Shown one piece after another: positions 32,347-44,500 of a stretch of 64,000 bases of DNA. The translations under genes and the position numbers were made by a program. The stretch is from Sphaerolaimus hirsutus (taxonomy: Eukaryota; Nematoda; Chromadorea; Monhysterida; Sphaerolaimidae). The DNA is taken from contig OZ038456.1 in NCBI GenBank assembly GCA_964036195.1, positions 15,252,001-15,316,000 on the forward strand, written 5' to 3'. Positions within the stretch are counted from its first letter, which is position 1. Every line of letters begins with the position of its first letter. The notes beneath the pieces are model-generated. The model made no database searches and was not told the origin of the DNA. It was given only the letters and a program-made list of their open reading frames with translations.

Positions 32347-35300
32347 ATGCAATCGGTTTGGAGCAACGTGCAGAATGCCGCCTGCACGCTATTTCCATCA
32401 AAGGCGCATCCAAAATTTTGGAACGGTTCCAAAAATTTTAACGGAAAATTGCAGCATTCTCAATCCGCAATAGCGGTCGTTAATCCGAGAAATAACAATA
32501 GAAATTATATCAGAGATGTTTCAGCTTGCAATTTGGCAGAAGGCCAAATTTCTGAAGTGGAAGTTACAAAGCAGTTTAGAAAATTGGTGGTTGGTTTTCG
32601 TTTTGTTTATCGCTCTTTGTATAAAATCGCTCTTCGTAGAAAATGTATCACCCTTTGTAAAACCTCGTTCTTTGTAAAAAATGTATAGCTCTTTGCGAGA
32701 AATTGTAACAAGCGCGAATGGCGCGAAATTATCACCGACCTGGTGTCCCGTAAAATGTGATATGGCATGAAAACTTTCAAAAGTCATGTAAAATGGCAAA
32801 CGAATTTTGCCATTTAACATAATTTTTGACACTTTGCATGACATTTTACATTTTACAGGGTCTGTGAGTGGCACCTGAACCGTACACAAAATCCAACAAT
32901 TTTATCCTTTAATTTCAGGATGAACTTGACCTGTCAGAGTCAAGCAGGGCGCAGCTGCACAAATTGTCAAGTGACAAAAAGCGGCTCATGTTGTGCGAGA
33001 AGGATGTTTTGCAGGTGAATTTTTGTCATGGTGGGAAATCATTGTTATAAAATGGACAGACATATAAAATGTACTGAGGCACAGTACACGGTGTAGTCTC
33101 GCACTCGGTAAAGTGTCAGTTTTATCTGAAAATGTCATGTAAAGTATTTATCAAAATAAAAAAGAAAATACTTGAATACTGTATCTTCAACGATTTGCCA
33201 TTTGACATTTGACGCATAAAAGGGTGTGGGACTAGTAAGTTGCCAAACGGTGTAATAAGAAACGTGATGAGCACAATTGGAAGTGATAAGTCAAGCGACA
33301 AGTAAACATATCATTTGACATGTTTACATTATTACCACATGTCACTTAATTGTCTTTGTGAAGTTATGCAGTTGAAACCACTGATTTTTACGCAGGTACA
33401 CAACGCGTCCCAAAAATCTCCGGATGCTGTGCATTTTATTTCAACGCTCAAAACCATTGCTGCTGGCAAACATCCAAGTTGTCACGATGAAACTGGTGAC
33501 AAAAATAGAGATAAATGTGCTGAACAATTGGAGAAATTGGCAGTGTGTCTGAGGGCGCAGGGCAGCCAGTTTGTTTTTGAGATTTTTTTAGAATTTGGGC
33601 ACAATTTGGACATTGACAATTGTCTGTCATACCGTCAAATCCCGAATTGAAAGGCTGATTGCTGAAAATTTTGAGTCCTTTTGCGATTTACGGAATGTGT
33701 TTTATTTACCGTAAATATTTCAGCGCATAGTGTACTAATTAGGGTTGGCCGATGTTTTTTTCAAACGTTTTTTATTTAAAAAACGTGTTTTTAAAAAAAA
33801 CATGGAGTTGAAAAACGTGTTGTTTCCAATCCTAGTACTAATAACTATTTTGTTGATTCAACTTTAAAGCACAAAATGTTGATATTTTAATTTCAAGTCA
33901 AGTTTCCTGTCACCCATTTAACACAAAGTTTGAAGAACTTTGCATTTTTTTTACATTTCCTATACAATACGGTGGGGTTGTGTTTCCTCATGACTTAGAA
34001 AATGACGCCATGTTATCCCTAGTTCACACACGAAAAACTAGAAACTCTTAACCAATTACCACAACCTATTCACCCCCCCCCCATATAAGATTCCTGTTAT
34101 CATTCCTGGAAGCTGGCGGCATAATGCACACAAGCGCCGCCCTGCGTGAAACCGTGACAGGCTGCATGGATGAAAACTGCAGGGTACAACAATGTGTGAA
34201 TTTGTTGAATTGCTTCAGGAGTTTGCTCAATTGTGGGGTTGGTTTCTGGTCGTGGGGTTCTTTGACTAACTTTTATTGATTTATGAATTGTTACCTTGAT
34301 TTTAGATTTTCAAGTGAAATTTTACTTATTTTAAGTGAAATCAGTCAGCGTATAATGAATCATTTACTGACCATTCACTAAATAAATGTCTAATAATCCC
34401 TTCAATTCAGCACGGCAGATCAGCGGTTATAGGCCACATCGATGCGATACAATCAATTGTATTGGCCACTGGGATTTGTCATGCGAGTGTCAAAGTTGGT
34501 TGCCCATTATATTTTATCGGGTTATATGTGTTACAATTCATTTTTTTCGCAATTTTATCGGTAAATCAAATTTTGGAAGCTGTTAGATTTCATTCGTGAC
34601 TTGTCGATGCAGCTGGAGTTTCTGTCATAAATTATTTTCCTGGTTGTCGGGTTTGTTGCGAATTCAGCCCCCTTGGCACCATTCCAATTTCACACAAAAA
34701 TTTCCAATTCACGTTACAAATTACAATGTACCTAATTCTTATCATATTTCGTAATCAACTTGCAATTTCACAAATTTCAGCTCTCAGCGATTCGTCTACT
34801 CAGTGGATTATGCTGCACTTGTGACAGTGCACACGGGGCCGTACTGCACGCGTTCGAATTTCTACATGACCAAATGCCACAGGCCTCAAAGTTTCATTTG
34901 TGAGTTTTACATTATAAGTAGTCTGATAAGTACTTCCAAGTTTGTCAAATTTTCCGTTAACTTTTCAAACGTACACAACGCACATTTCCAGAAACGAATA
35001 TGTTTTAACTGCAGTGAAAATTTTTGCAGTTCGTCAGAAAGTTTACTTGTCACTTGACATGACATGTCATTAAAAAATTTACACGACCCTTTAACGGAAA
35101 TTTGAAATTGTCTGAAATTCGAAAACTTCAGGTACATCATCGGTCGGTTCCAAATCGAATCCTAGATGTAAATTTACAGGCTCGTTTACGATTTGTGGCG
35201 TCCGTACAATAACGAGACAATGTTGTTGAAAATGCGCATCGCCATTCTAGGACTAATTAATGCCATTCTGTGCCAGGGACAAACAAAAGTTGGTCATCTT

Positions 35301-35578
35301 GTGTGTGTTATGCTCATTTACGATGTGTTTTTTTAAAGTCTGTTTCACAAGAAATGCTTGACTATAAAATGCAACAAAAAGCAACCACATTTTATTGTTT
35401 ATTTTGAAAAAAACAAAAAAACACCTTCCAGTCCGATCGCAAACTTCGCCAACACCTGCGCTACCAATTCGAAATGGCCGGTCTCAATGCAGCCATCGGT
35501 TGCATTCAAAATTGGCGCGATAATGACAAAACGCCGCTGCCTGCAGCGCTGATTGACCACGTGGATTTGTACTTGATG
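32347..35578 (+). CDS. DAAM exons 1-8: GTPase-binding and FH3 domains
   Basis: Exons: 32347-32589 (ATG; ends EVEVTKQFRKLV), 32919-33014 (DELDLSESSRAQLHKL), 33396-33625, 34090-34237 (FLEAGGIMHT...VNLLNCFRSLLNCG), 34411-34494 (GRSAVIGHIDAIQSIV), 34781-34899 (LSAIRLLSGLCC), 35180-35288 (ILGLINAILCQGQ) and 35432-35578 (HLRYQFEMAGL...HVDLYLM). Together they form the N-terminal inhibitory region that binds Rho-GTP and, in the closed state, the C-terminal DAD. Exon 3 to 4 is the least certain junction: a phase-2 donor CT|GTCATA paired with ATATAAG|A keeps the frame. The start codon has no upstream exon that I can see, and a MITE ends 20 bp before it. Confidence 0.85.
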
Positions 35579-38500
35579 GTTGGTTTTACTTTTTCTTTTT
35601 TTTCTTTTTTTTTGGGGGGGGGGTTATGGTCAGGGTTGGTAAGTCAGTGAATGGGTTCCATGCTGCGGCTGTTTTGTGGAGTTTGTTCATTCTTTGGATT
35701 GTCATTGACTGTGTATTGGTGCCACTCCTAGACCCTGTAAAATGCCCTGTAAAGTATTAAATGTCACGCAAAGTGTCAAAGGTCCTGTAAAATGTCATAG
35801 AAAATGTCAAAGGTCATGTAAAAATGTCATAAAACAGTCCAGTACAAGAGAAAAAAAATTGATATTTTTTCATCACTTTGACACTTGACATTTTTCATTT
35901 TACAGATCATTTTACATTTTATTTGGGAGTGGAAGCAGACTGCCGTTCCATCACTGGCCAGCATGTAAACTTTCAATGACATTTCAGCGCCAAAAGTAAA
36001 TATAACTACGCAAAGTTAACGGACTAAAGGTTTACATTTTAATGTGGGAAAAGCGTTAAGCACGTGTTTTTGTATCGCTTAAATATTGACATTCTGCCAT
36101 TATACACACAATTTCCAGTTCATCTTCCCAATTTATCACCAAGTAAAATAGAAATCTTAAATATTTGTATGAGTAACACTTTTATGAATACAATACCAGT
36201 GGGGCATGGAAAGGGGCTTGTGTTGTGTGTGCCCATTATTCATAATTGACCTATTATTATGCGTATCATTGAATAGGCGCCATGAAATGTGGCGCCATGC
36301 CGCCATTGGAAATTGGCGCCTTTTTATATGGCGCGTTATTTCTCGGTGCCAATGTTAGAATGTCGCTGTTGGTGGTCATTTTTGCTTTTCAAAAGATGAC
36401 TTTGTAGGAACAATTGTTTGGTAAAGTGCCCAATTCTTCTGACAATAATTTTACGCGGCGCCGATGTTTGCAATTTACCCATCACTAATTGTGCGCCGTT
36501 GTAAATGTGTAGATGTTCACTGATCCACTCACTTAGACTAATGGTATGCAAACATAAAAGCACACTCCTATTTATGTCCGTTTATATTTATGTAAGCTTC
36601 AATTGGGATTTTGCTCATGTGCATTTGCATGTGTAAAGCAGGCAAAATAAAGCACGTAGACATTTATTTATTTTGTTACCTATCTTCATTTGTGTTGTCT
36701 TTTGATGATATTTTATGGTCGACATTTCCTTTATTTTTGAAGGCCATAGCAACCGTGCCGGAGTTTTTATTGTATTTTACAGATAAATTGGAAAAAAAAT
36801 ATTTCTGGCGTGTTTTGAAAGTGCAACGTGAATTTCATTATGAAAAAAATCCGGTGTGCTTTCATATTGTGTCTTTTATTCGGAAATATCATTTTAGATT
36901 TCGCTCCATTTTCAAACGAAAATTGAGATTTTCATTTAAAGTCTCATCACATGTGACTTATATGAGTCCCTTCAATGATGCGTTTTTGCATCTGTTTTCA
37001 CATTTTTGATTCTTATCACATGCGTGGTGTTGTAAACAATCTGCACTTGAAACACAGGAAATTTTTTCTGTGTTTTGCCCATTTGGTGTAAAAATACATA
37101 TTTATGTTCTTAGGTATTTATATTGACGATTTATGTCTCTAATTTTCGTAAAAAGTTTTAAAAATACCAATGTGATAAACTGTTATAATGATATTTATAC
37201 GTTAATCTATTCATGTACAACAATGTGTTTTTCATATTTTTACAAAAATAACATTGTTTAATTATCATTGGCATGGTTCCGATGACAATGTGTGTGAGAT
37301 AATATGGCATGGTTCCAATGATTATAATAAATAGACATAAATATGTGTGAGTGCAGAGTATCAAGTCATCCAAGTATAAGTAAACTCATAAGATAGAAGT
37401 TTCATGGAATAATTTGAAAATGTTATTGTTACTTATAAGTTCCTTGACTTCCCATCTATTGATGACTCTGCTCATCACTTTGCTCTCAGCAACTCCTCTC
37501 AGCAACTCTGCTAAGCACTTTGCTCTTTGCTCTTTGCTCTGCTCATCACTTTGCTTTCCTTGAAACTTGTCCATGGAATTGACACATGGTGCATTTTGAC
37601 ACATGGTGTAAATTCAACCCTGCAATCTGCATATTTAGCTACTTCATTAGCATTTGAGTGAAGTAAATCAGGTTGGTTTACACACCTACACAAAGAATAT
37701 TGACCAATTAGTTCAGAGAAAATGATCTGGTCTTGTCATGGCTGAATGTGACCAGTTCCCAGATGCTCTAGATAGGTGTGGATAAATTTTCACCATTGCA
37801 AAATTTCAATCAAATGATAAATTTGCAAATGCAAACCACAAACCCACAAAAGACTCAAATCCAGAACTGTTTTGTGGGAGCAAAACAAAGAAAAACAGAA
37901 ACAAGGATATACACTACCGTGCATAATAGTTGAGTCTTTTCACACATAGAGAAACAGTAGTCTGGGGGTCCACCACACTTTTTTGCATCCCAGTTTCTTG
38001 TCCCTTGCCCAATTTTGATGCCGTTTGCTGAGGTTTGATGCTGGGGCTACTATGAAAAAATTTTGTTTGCTCAAATAATCCCCCAGGCCCGAGATAAGGG
38101 GGGTCTATAAAAAGATGGTCAATAAATATACAAAAAATGGGCAATCTGGATGAGTGTGATTGAAGCTTATTAACTCAACCATTTCTGGGCTGATTTGAAT
38201 TATTCAACACTTAAAATGATCAAGACAACCTGCAGATTCTATTTTTGTGGTCAGTTTAGTGATGCCTAATATTTGTATGATGATTTGACCCAGTTTTTGA
38301 ACATGAAAAAATAATTTTTGTGAACATGCGATCATATACTTTAGACAATGAGGATTCATTTAAAACAAAAATGAGTTCGTTATCTCTTTCCAATCAAAAG
38401 TTATGGCACTTCAAAGTTTTCAATTGTGTCTAAATATTTTATGCTTATTTTACTGGGGTTTGCAGCATGAAAATTTTGTTATTGAACAGTCTATACAATA

Positions 38501-41500
38501 CTTTAGACATAGAGAATTAATATGACAAAAACATTTTTTCAATATCTCTTTCCAATCAAAAGTTATAGCACTTACAAACTTCCATCCAAAATAATTGCAC
38601 ATTACTCATTCACAGTTGGGCCAACTTTTCTCCCTAATATAGCAAAGCCAAAACCTCAAATTTACACACCAAATAGCCCCACTCAGTAGTATGCCTACCC
38701 CCATTTCTGAGTTGCTGGCAATGGATGCAAAACTGATGCAAAAATAAATAAATGCCACATTTCCATATATGCATTGCCATATGCGGTTCATGCTTAGAAT
38801 GTTTCTTGCTGCACACAGAGCTCAGCAATGCAGGCAAGCAGTTGCCATGGCAAAAAAATTGTTTAAAAATGAACATAGGAATCGGATATAGACTTTGAAG
38901 TGAGATACTGGGTGGCTACTGCCCAAAACAAGAAAAGTCTCAACTATTCTGAAACATGAACAAACTGAGTCAATATGTTTGTACACTAGGAATATACGCA
39001 GATTTGAACTCAAGGGGCAGTCATCCCGGGCATGTGTAGTCAGCCCCCCAAGGTACCCATGTATAGTATCCAACTGTTTTGCATATATTCCATTTCAAAA
39101 TTCTGGCAACTTTTATCACGCAGCACAAAAAGTCTCAACTATTCTGCACGGTAGTGTATTTCAAGAAAATTTCCAGCATTTAATGAAATACTGATGGATA
39201 TTAGTTTACTACTACCATATTACTGTACGATCCTTACGAAAATTTCTGACGAAATGATAAACCTCCCCTCTCAAATTAACCCCCCCCTCAAATTTTGCTG
39301 GCAAAATAATAAACCCTGATGGGGGTTTTCGAGGTAATATTAGTGATGTGAAAGCGCCATGGCGCTGGCGCCTGGCGCTAGCGCCAAAGCAAAAAGCGCC
39401 ATGGCGCTTTTGGCGCTTGGCGCTAAAATGCTGTGGCGCCATTGGCGCTTGGCGCCGTGTTTTCGAAAAGCGCCATGGCGCTTTTGGCGCTTGGCGCTAC
39501 TTTCCAGTGGTGCCATTGGCGCTTGGCGCTACCATTTTTAAAGCGCCAAAAAGTGCCAGAGAGTGATAATTGTGCCGCGGTGTTCATGTGCCTTATTGCC
39601 CATTTTCAGCAATTTTTGGCCATGTATTTAATTATTTTACATAGGTATTTTACTCAGATATGTAATTTAGCTATTTTTACCCTGTTATCTCACAGTTTGC
39701 ACTTTAAATCTTGAAATATCCAATAGATCGAAACTCTGCAACCCCCAACCACCAGACAATGTTTCAGCTTCTACCACTTCAGAGAGGCAATTTGCTATCT
39801 ATTTGGACCAGTCTTACCGTATTACCTCGAAATACTCCCATGGGGGTTTATTATTTCGCCAGCAAAATTTTAGGGGGGGGGGTTATTCGAGGGGGGGTTA
39901 TTATTTCGTCAGAAATTTTTGTGAAATTCATAGTAAAGAATACGGTTTTTCATACACAAAAACGTAATAAATGTGAGAAAATAGATTTTATAGGGGTTAA
40001 GATGTATAACTGTACACAAATGAGTGTATCAGTGTAGCTGCAATGCAAATTAGTAGTCGTAAATACATCATGTACATTGCATACATGATGTACATCATTC
40101 CGGAGGGGGACAGGTATTTTGAGGGGGGGTTATTATTTCCCCAGCCCATATTGAGGGGGGGGGGGTTAATTCAAGGGGGGGGGGTCAATTCAAGGGGGGG
40201 ATAATTCGAGGTAATACGGTAGTTACAGTTGGATGTTGAGCAAGAAAACTTATGGATTTCCATTATTTGACCATTTTTGTGTTTTTGGAGGCAATACAAG
40301 TTGTTGAAAGTGAGTACTTTGTCTTACCTGTATCATTAAAGGCAATATCATTTTGGCGCTGGCGCCATTGGCGCTTGGCGCCATGTCCCACTGGCGCCTT
40401 TGGCGCTTGGCGCTAAGGTCCAGAAAAGTGCCATGGCGCTTTTGGCGCTTGGCGCCATTTTGCTGTGGCGCCATTGGCGCTTGGCGCTAGTTCCGGAAAA
40501 GCGCCATGGCGTAATATGGTAGGGTATACCTTATTGGGCCCACACACACTAGTTGACATCGACACCAAATGTGAACTGGTGCCGATTCCGATTCACAGCT
40601 TGCTGACGAGTGCATGAACGACGTTCAAACGCAATCTTTGAATTAGGAATGGACCCAGTTGACATTTGGTGTCGATGTCAACTAGCGTGTGTGGGGCCAT
40701 ATTGGAGGTAATATGGTAATACTTTGACGATTATCTGCTTTTACATAAATATTAAAGCCTTTTACATACTCATATCGCATGTGTATTAAAGAACACAGAG
40801 AACACAAAACACAGAAAATATCCAAAAAAATCTTTGATACCGTTGCTGACACATGCTGAAATAAACGTGCAGACTGCAAAGTAAGCACCCCAGAGTCAGA
40901 ATTTTCCCGTCACTTTTTTAGGGTACCTAGGTAATTTGGAAAATTTGAAAATTTTATCGTCGTTCAAGAACACATTTGTTTTGGATTTTGTGCCGCCCTC
41001 CATTGACTTGACAGATGGTGGAAATGTGTGAATGCGAATGAATTTTTTCGTTGTTGTTTTTGTGTAAAAACAAGTCGACTTTAGCCGCGAAATTTTTACC
41101 AAATTTTGATACGTTTGCTTGAACTTCCGGCAAGAAATTTGAATAACTAATGGTTCATTTTGTTCGAACGTGAGCACCCATCCCGCAACGGCAAATATTT
41201 TTTTAATATATGATATTTAATAGGAAGGATTATACCTAATAGCTTTTTTTGTTTTGATGAAGAGATGAAGTCAAGGACGTATCCAGGGGGGGGGCGGGGG
41301 GGGCTGCAGCCCCCCCCGTTCCCGGGTGAGACATGAAAAAGTCGGTGAAAATGCAACTTTTAGTACCACTTTTGCTGGTGTAATGTAAAAATTTTGCGCG
41401 CAAGCGCGCATTTTTCCGTCACGCAGATGTATTGCTAGTAAATTGATCCTCGTAATCTCACTTCACTATAAAATACACTAATTGGCGTGTATGTCACTCT

Positions 41501-44500
41501 ATATGTATGTATATTTACATACATATAAGCGATTTATGGTGCCAGCGCCAACGCCAATGGCGCCATGGCGTGGCGCCCAAGAATGGCGCCAGCGCCATTG
41601 CGCCATTTCACTACCATTTAGGCAAAATTTTAGGGGGGGGGGGCTGAGCCCCCCCCGTTCGCCGAGCTCCGTAAACAAGCAGCCCCCCCCGCTCAAAAAT
41701 CCTGGATACGTCCCTGGATGAAGTGATAGCTAGGGTGTCAAATTTCCGTTTCCGTTTTCCGTTTCCGCCTTTCCTCAGGAAAATTTTTTACCTTTCCGTT
41801 TTCCGTTTTCCGGCAGCCGAAAAATTTTTACCTTTCTGTTTTCCGTTTTCCGGCAGCCTAAAAATTTTTACCTTTCCGTTTTCCGTTTTCCGGCAGCTGA
41901 AATTTTTTTACCTTTCCGTTTCCGTTTTTCCGGCCCATTTTTCCGTTTTCCGGCTGAAAAATTTTTACCTTTCCGTTTCCGTTTTACCAGGCCATTTTTC
42001 CATTTTCTGGTTCGATTTTCAGTTTTCTGGCATTTTTCCATTGTTTTTCCAATCTGTATTTATCTTCAATTGGCTCATCCCATTGTGTTGTTTTTGTCTC
42101 TTGGAGCAGCATTGACAACTGGGATTTCAGGGTCAGTGAAACAGGTGCTGTGAACCCAATTGAGTCATATGCTGACACCAATAATTTATTCAAGTTTTGT
42201 CTGGTTGGTGTTGTGATGCTGTCAATTTGCAATTTTAGTGTTGATATTGCCAGCATGTCCGTTCGGTGATTTTATTTCATGCCCATTACTGCGACAATTT
42301 TATTCACCTTTGGACTCCTGTCGTTTTCTGCTATTTTATTCATGACTGATCTGGAGTTTGACAGCCATTCCCTCATGTTCATAGAACATTGGTTAAATAA
42401 AGCTTTGATTTTGTAAATAATATAGTTCTAAAGCTTCAACTTCATTCGTGACACTCATGTTGAAGTTATCGACATAAATGTTGTTTATTATCATCGCCAA
42501 CTGGTTTCGTTCCCCTTCATTTTCTTCATATTCATTCATGTTGTTTATTGTCACATTTAAATGGTATTTTATGACTGCTCCCAAAATTGCTGGGCTGCAG
42601 ACAAGTCCAAACAGTACGCGTTTAAAACGAAGTACATTTAAGTTATTTTCAGTTACTGGTTTTGAGGCATCTTTCTGTCAGAAAAATTGTGTGTAGTCTC
42701 TAGCTTGGTCATGCAATCCTATTTGCAAAAATGCCTTTTCAATATCGGCAATTAATGCTAGATTGCCTGCCCTGAACCTCAGGAGTAGGCCCAGTGCTAA
42801 TGGTGTTGTAATTGGTCCTCTAAAAAGGCACTTGTTGAAACTGGGCTTACCTGCCGACCCATCATACATGATGTTGATTTGCCCGGCGTGATTACTGGCT
42901 GGTGTGGCAGGTAATGAATCCCCTTGTTGTCTGTTTTGTCATCACAGATCTCAATTATTCCCTTTTCTAGTTGGTCATCCAAAACTTTCCGGTATTGTTC
43001 AAATAAGTTTGGATCTTTGTTGAATCTTCTTATCAGTGATTTAAACCGCACCAAGGCTTCTGCTTTTCCCGTGGGCAGGTCACTGATACTCTCTTGATAG
43101 GGCCAGTCAATATAGTATTGTTTGTTGTTGTCGTTGAATTTTATGCTATTTATTATCATCTCCTCTGCAATGTTGTCATCAATTGCATAGGGGTTATCAG
43201 TGATTCCCACTGCTTCTAGACTGTGAAATTGTTGTAGTGTTTCCTTTCCTATGGCCACTATGGCTACTTTTTGATGATTTTTTGTTGGTTCAGTTAAGCT
43301 TGAACTACAAGTGAAATTACAGGCATGATCCATAGTTGCAGAATGTACAGCTACCACAATCAAAGCCAAACAGGCAAACCTGCATGCAGGTTTTCCTTCT
43401 GCAAATTTGTCTATTACCGTGCTAATTTCATTTTATTTTTTTCCGTTTCCGTGAAAATTTTGCTTTCCGTTTTCCGTTTTCCGGCATTTCATTTTTCCAT
43501 TTTCCGTTTTCCGGCCGACAATTTTTTTTACCTTTCCGTTTTCCGTTTTCCGTTGAGTGAAATTTTTTTACCTTTCCGTTTTCCGTTTTCCGGCAGAAAT
43601 TTTTTTTTTACCTTTCCGTTTTCCGTTTTCCGTAAAGTGAAAAATTTTTACCTTTCCGTTTTCCGTTTTCCGTAAAAAAAAACTTTTGACACCCTAGTGA
43701 TAGCCAAGTTAAAAGTTAAAACCGAAGTAAAATGAGAACTGAGAAGTAAAAAGAACAGTGAAAATTTTACTTCGCTATTAACTCCTAAATGCTAAAAGCA
43801 CCAAAAGCACCAAATGTCTTTGTTTCGGATCTAACGCCAGGGGCTAGCGTCATTACATTGCACTTTTACATTACTTCACCATCAATGAGCACATTTAATT
43901 CTGCCGTATATTCTTGAATATGTCCCCCGGTCAGTTTTTTTTTCTACTTTGATTGAGAAGTATCCAGGGGAGGATTTACTCAAGGGTGGTGTTACATGTC
44001 GTCAGAATTTTTGACAACTTTTGTCGCATGTATTGCTTCAAACATAACGAAAATGATGAAAAATACTGCTGAATATTATATCATAATGGCCATGTTCATT
44101 CCGCTGTATCCACATTTTGTTCCACAGAATGTCTCTTTATGCATATCGCACAGTTCCTAGGGATTCTTTTCTAAGTGCACCAATATTGTTTATTTATGCC
44201 TGGCAACTGGTTTAATTACAACTTAAGGCACCTTAAGCCATAAGCCATTCCTTACGTGCGCCTTACGTAATGTCTAATTGGATTTGGCCCCTGGCGACAC
44301 TCCCAGACCCTGTAAAATGTCAAGTAAAATGTCAAATGTCACTCTTAATGTCAAAAGTCATGTAAAATGCCCAGCAAAATGGCAACCACGTTGCTGGGAA
44401 CCATAACTGGGCATTTTACAGGATCTGGGAGTGGCCCCTGAGGAGTAACACACTTAGGCTCACGGCGAAGTCATTCCAAGTAGGATATTGTTCAAGAATA

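Noticed and set aside
32521-32889. 122-codon minus-strand ORF
   Set aside because: Antisense of DAAM exon 1 and of a fold-back MITE.
34386-34586. Cys/Trp-containing frame that first looked like a lectin fragment
   Set aside because: The correct frame of the same bases (34411-34494) is a DAAM FH3 exon with good splice sites.
36617-37009. Considered a real gene (130 codons)
   Set aside because: Kept only as a low-confidence ORF: AT-driven composition, no motif, no homologue recognised.
41723-43704. Considered the BEL piece a complete LTR retrotransposon
   Set aside because: No LTRs, integrase or RNase H, and frames are broken. The 8-bp duplication belongs to the surrounding TAGGGTGTCAAA element.
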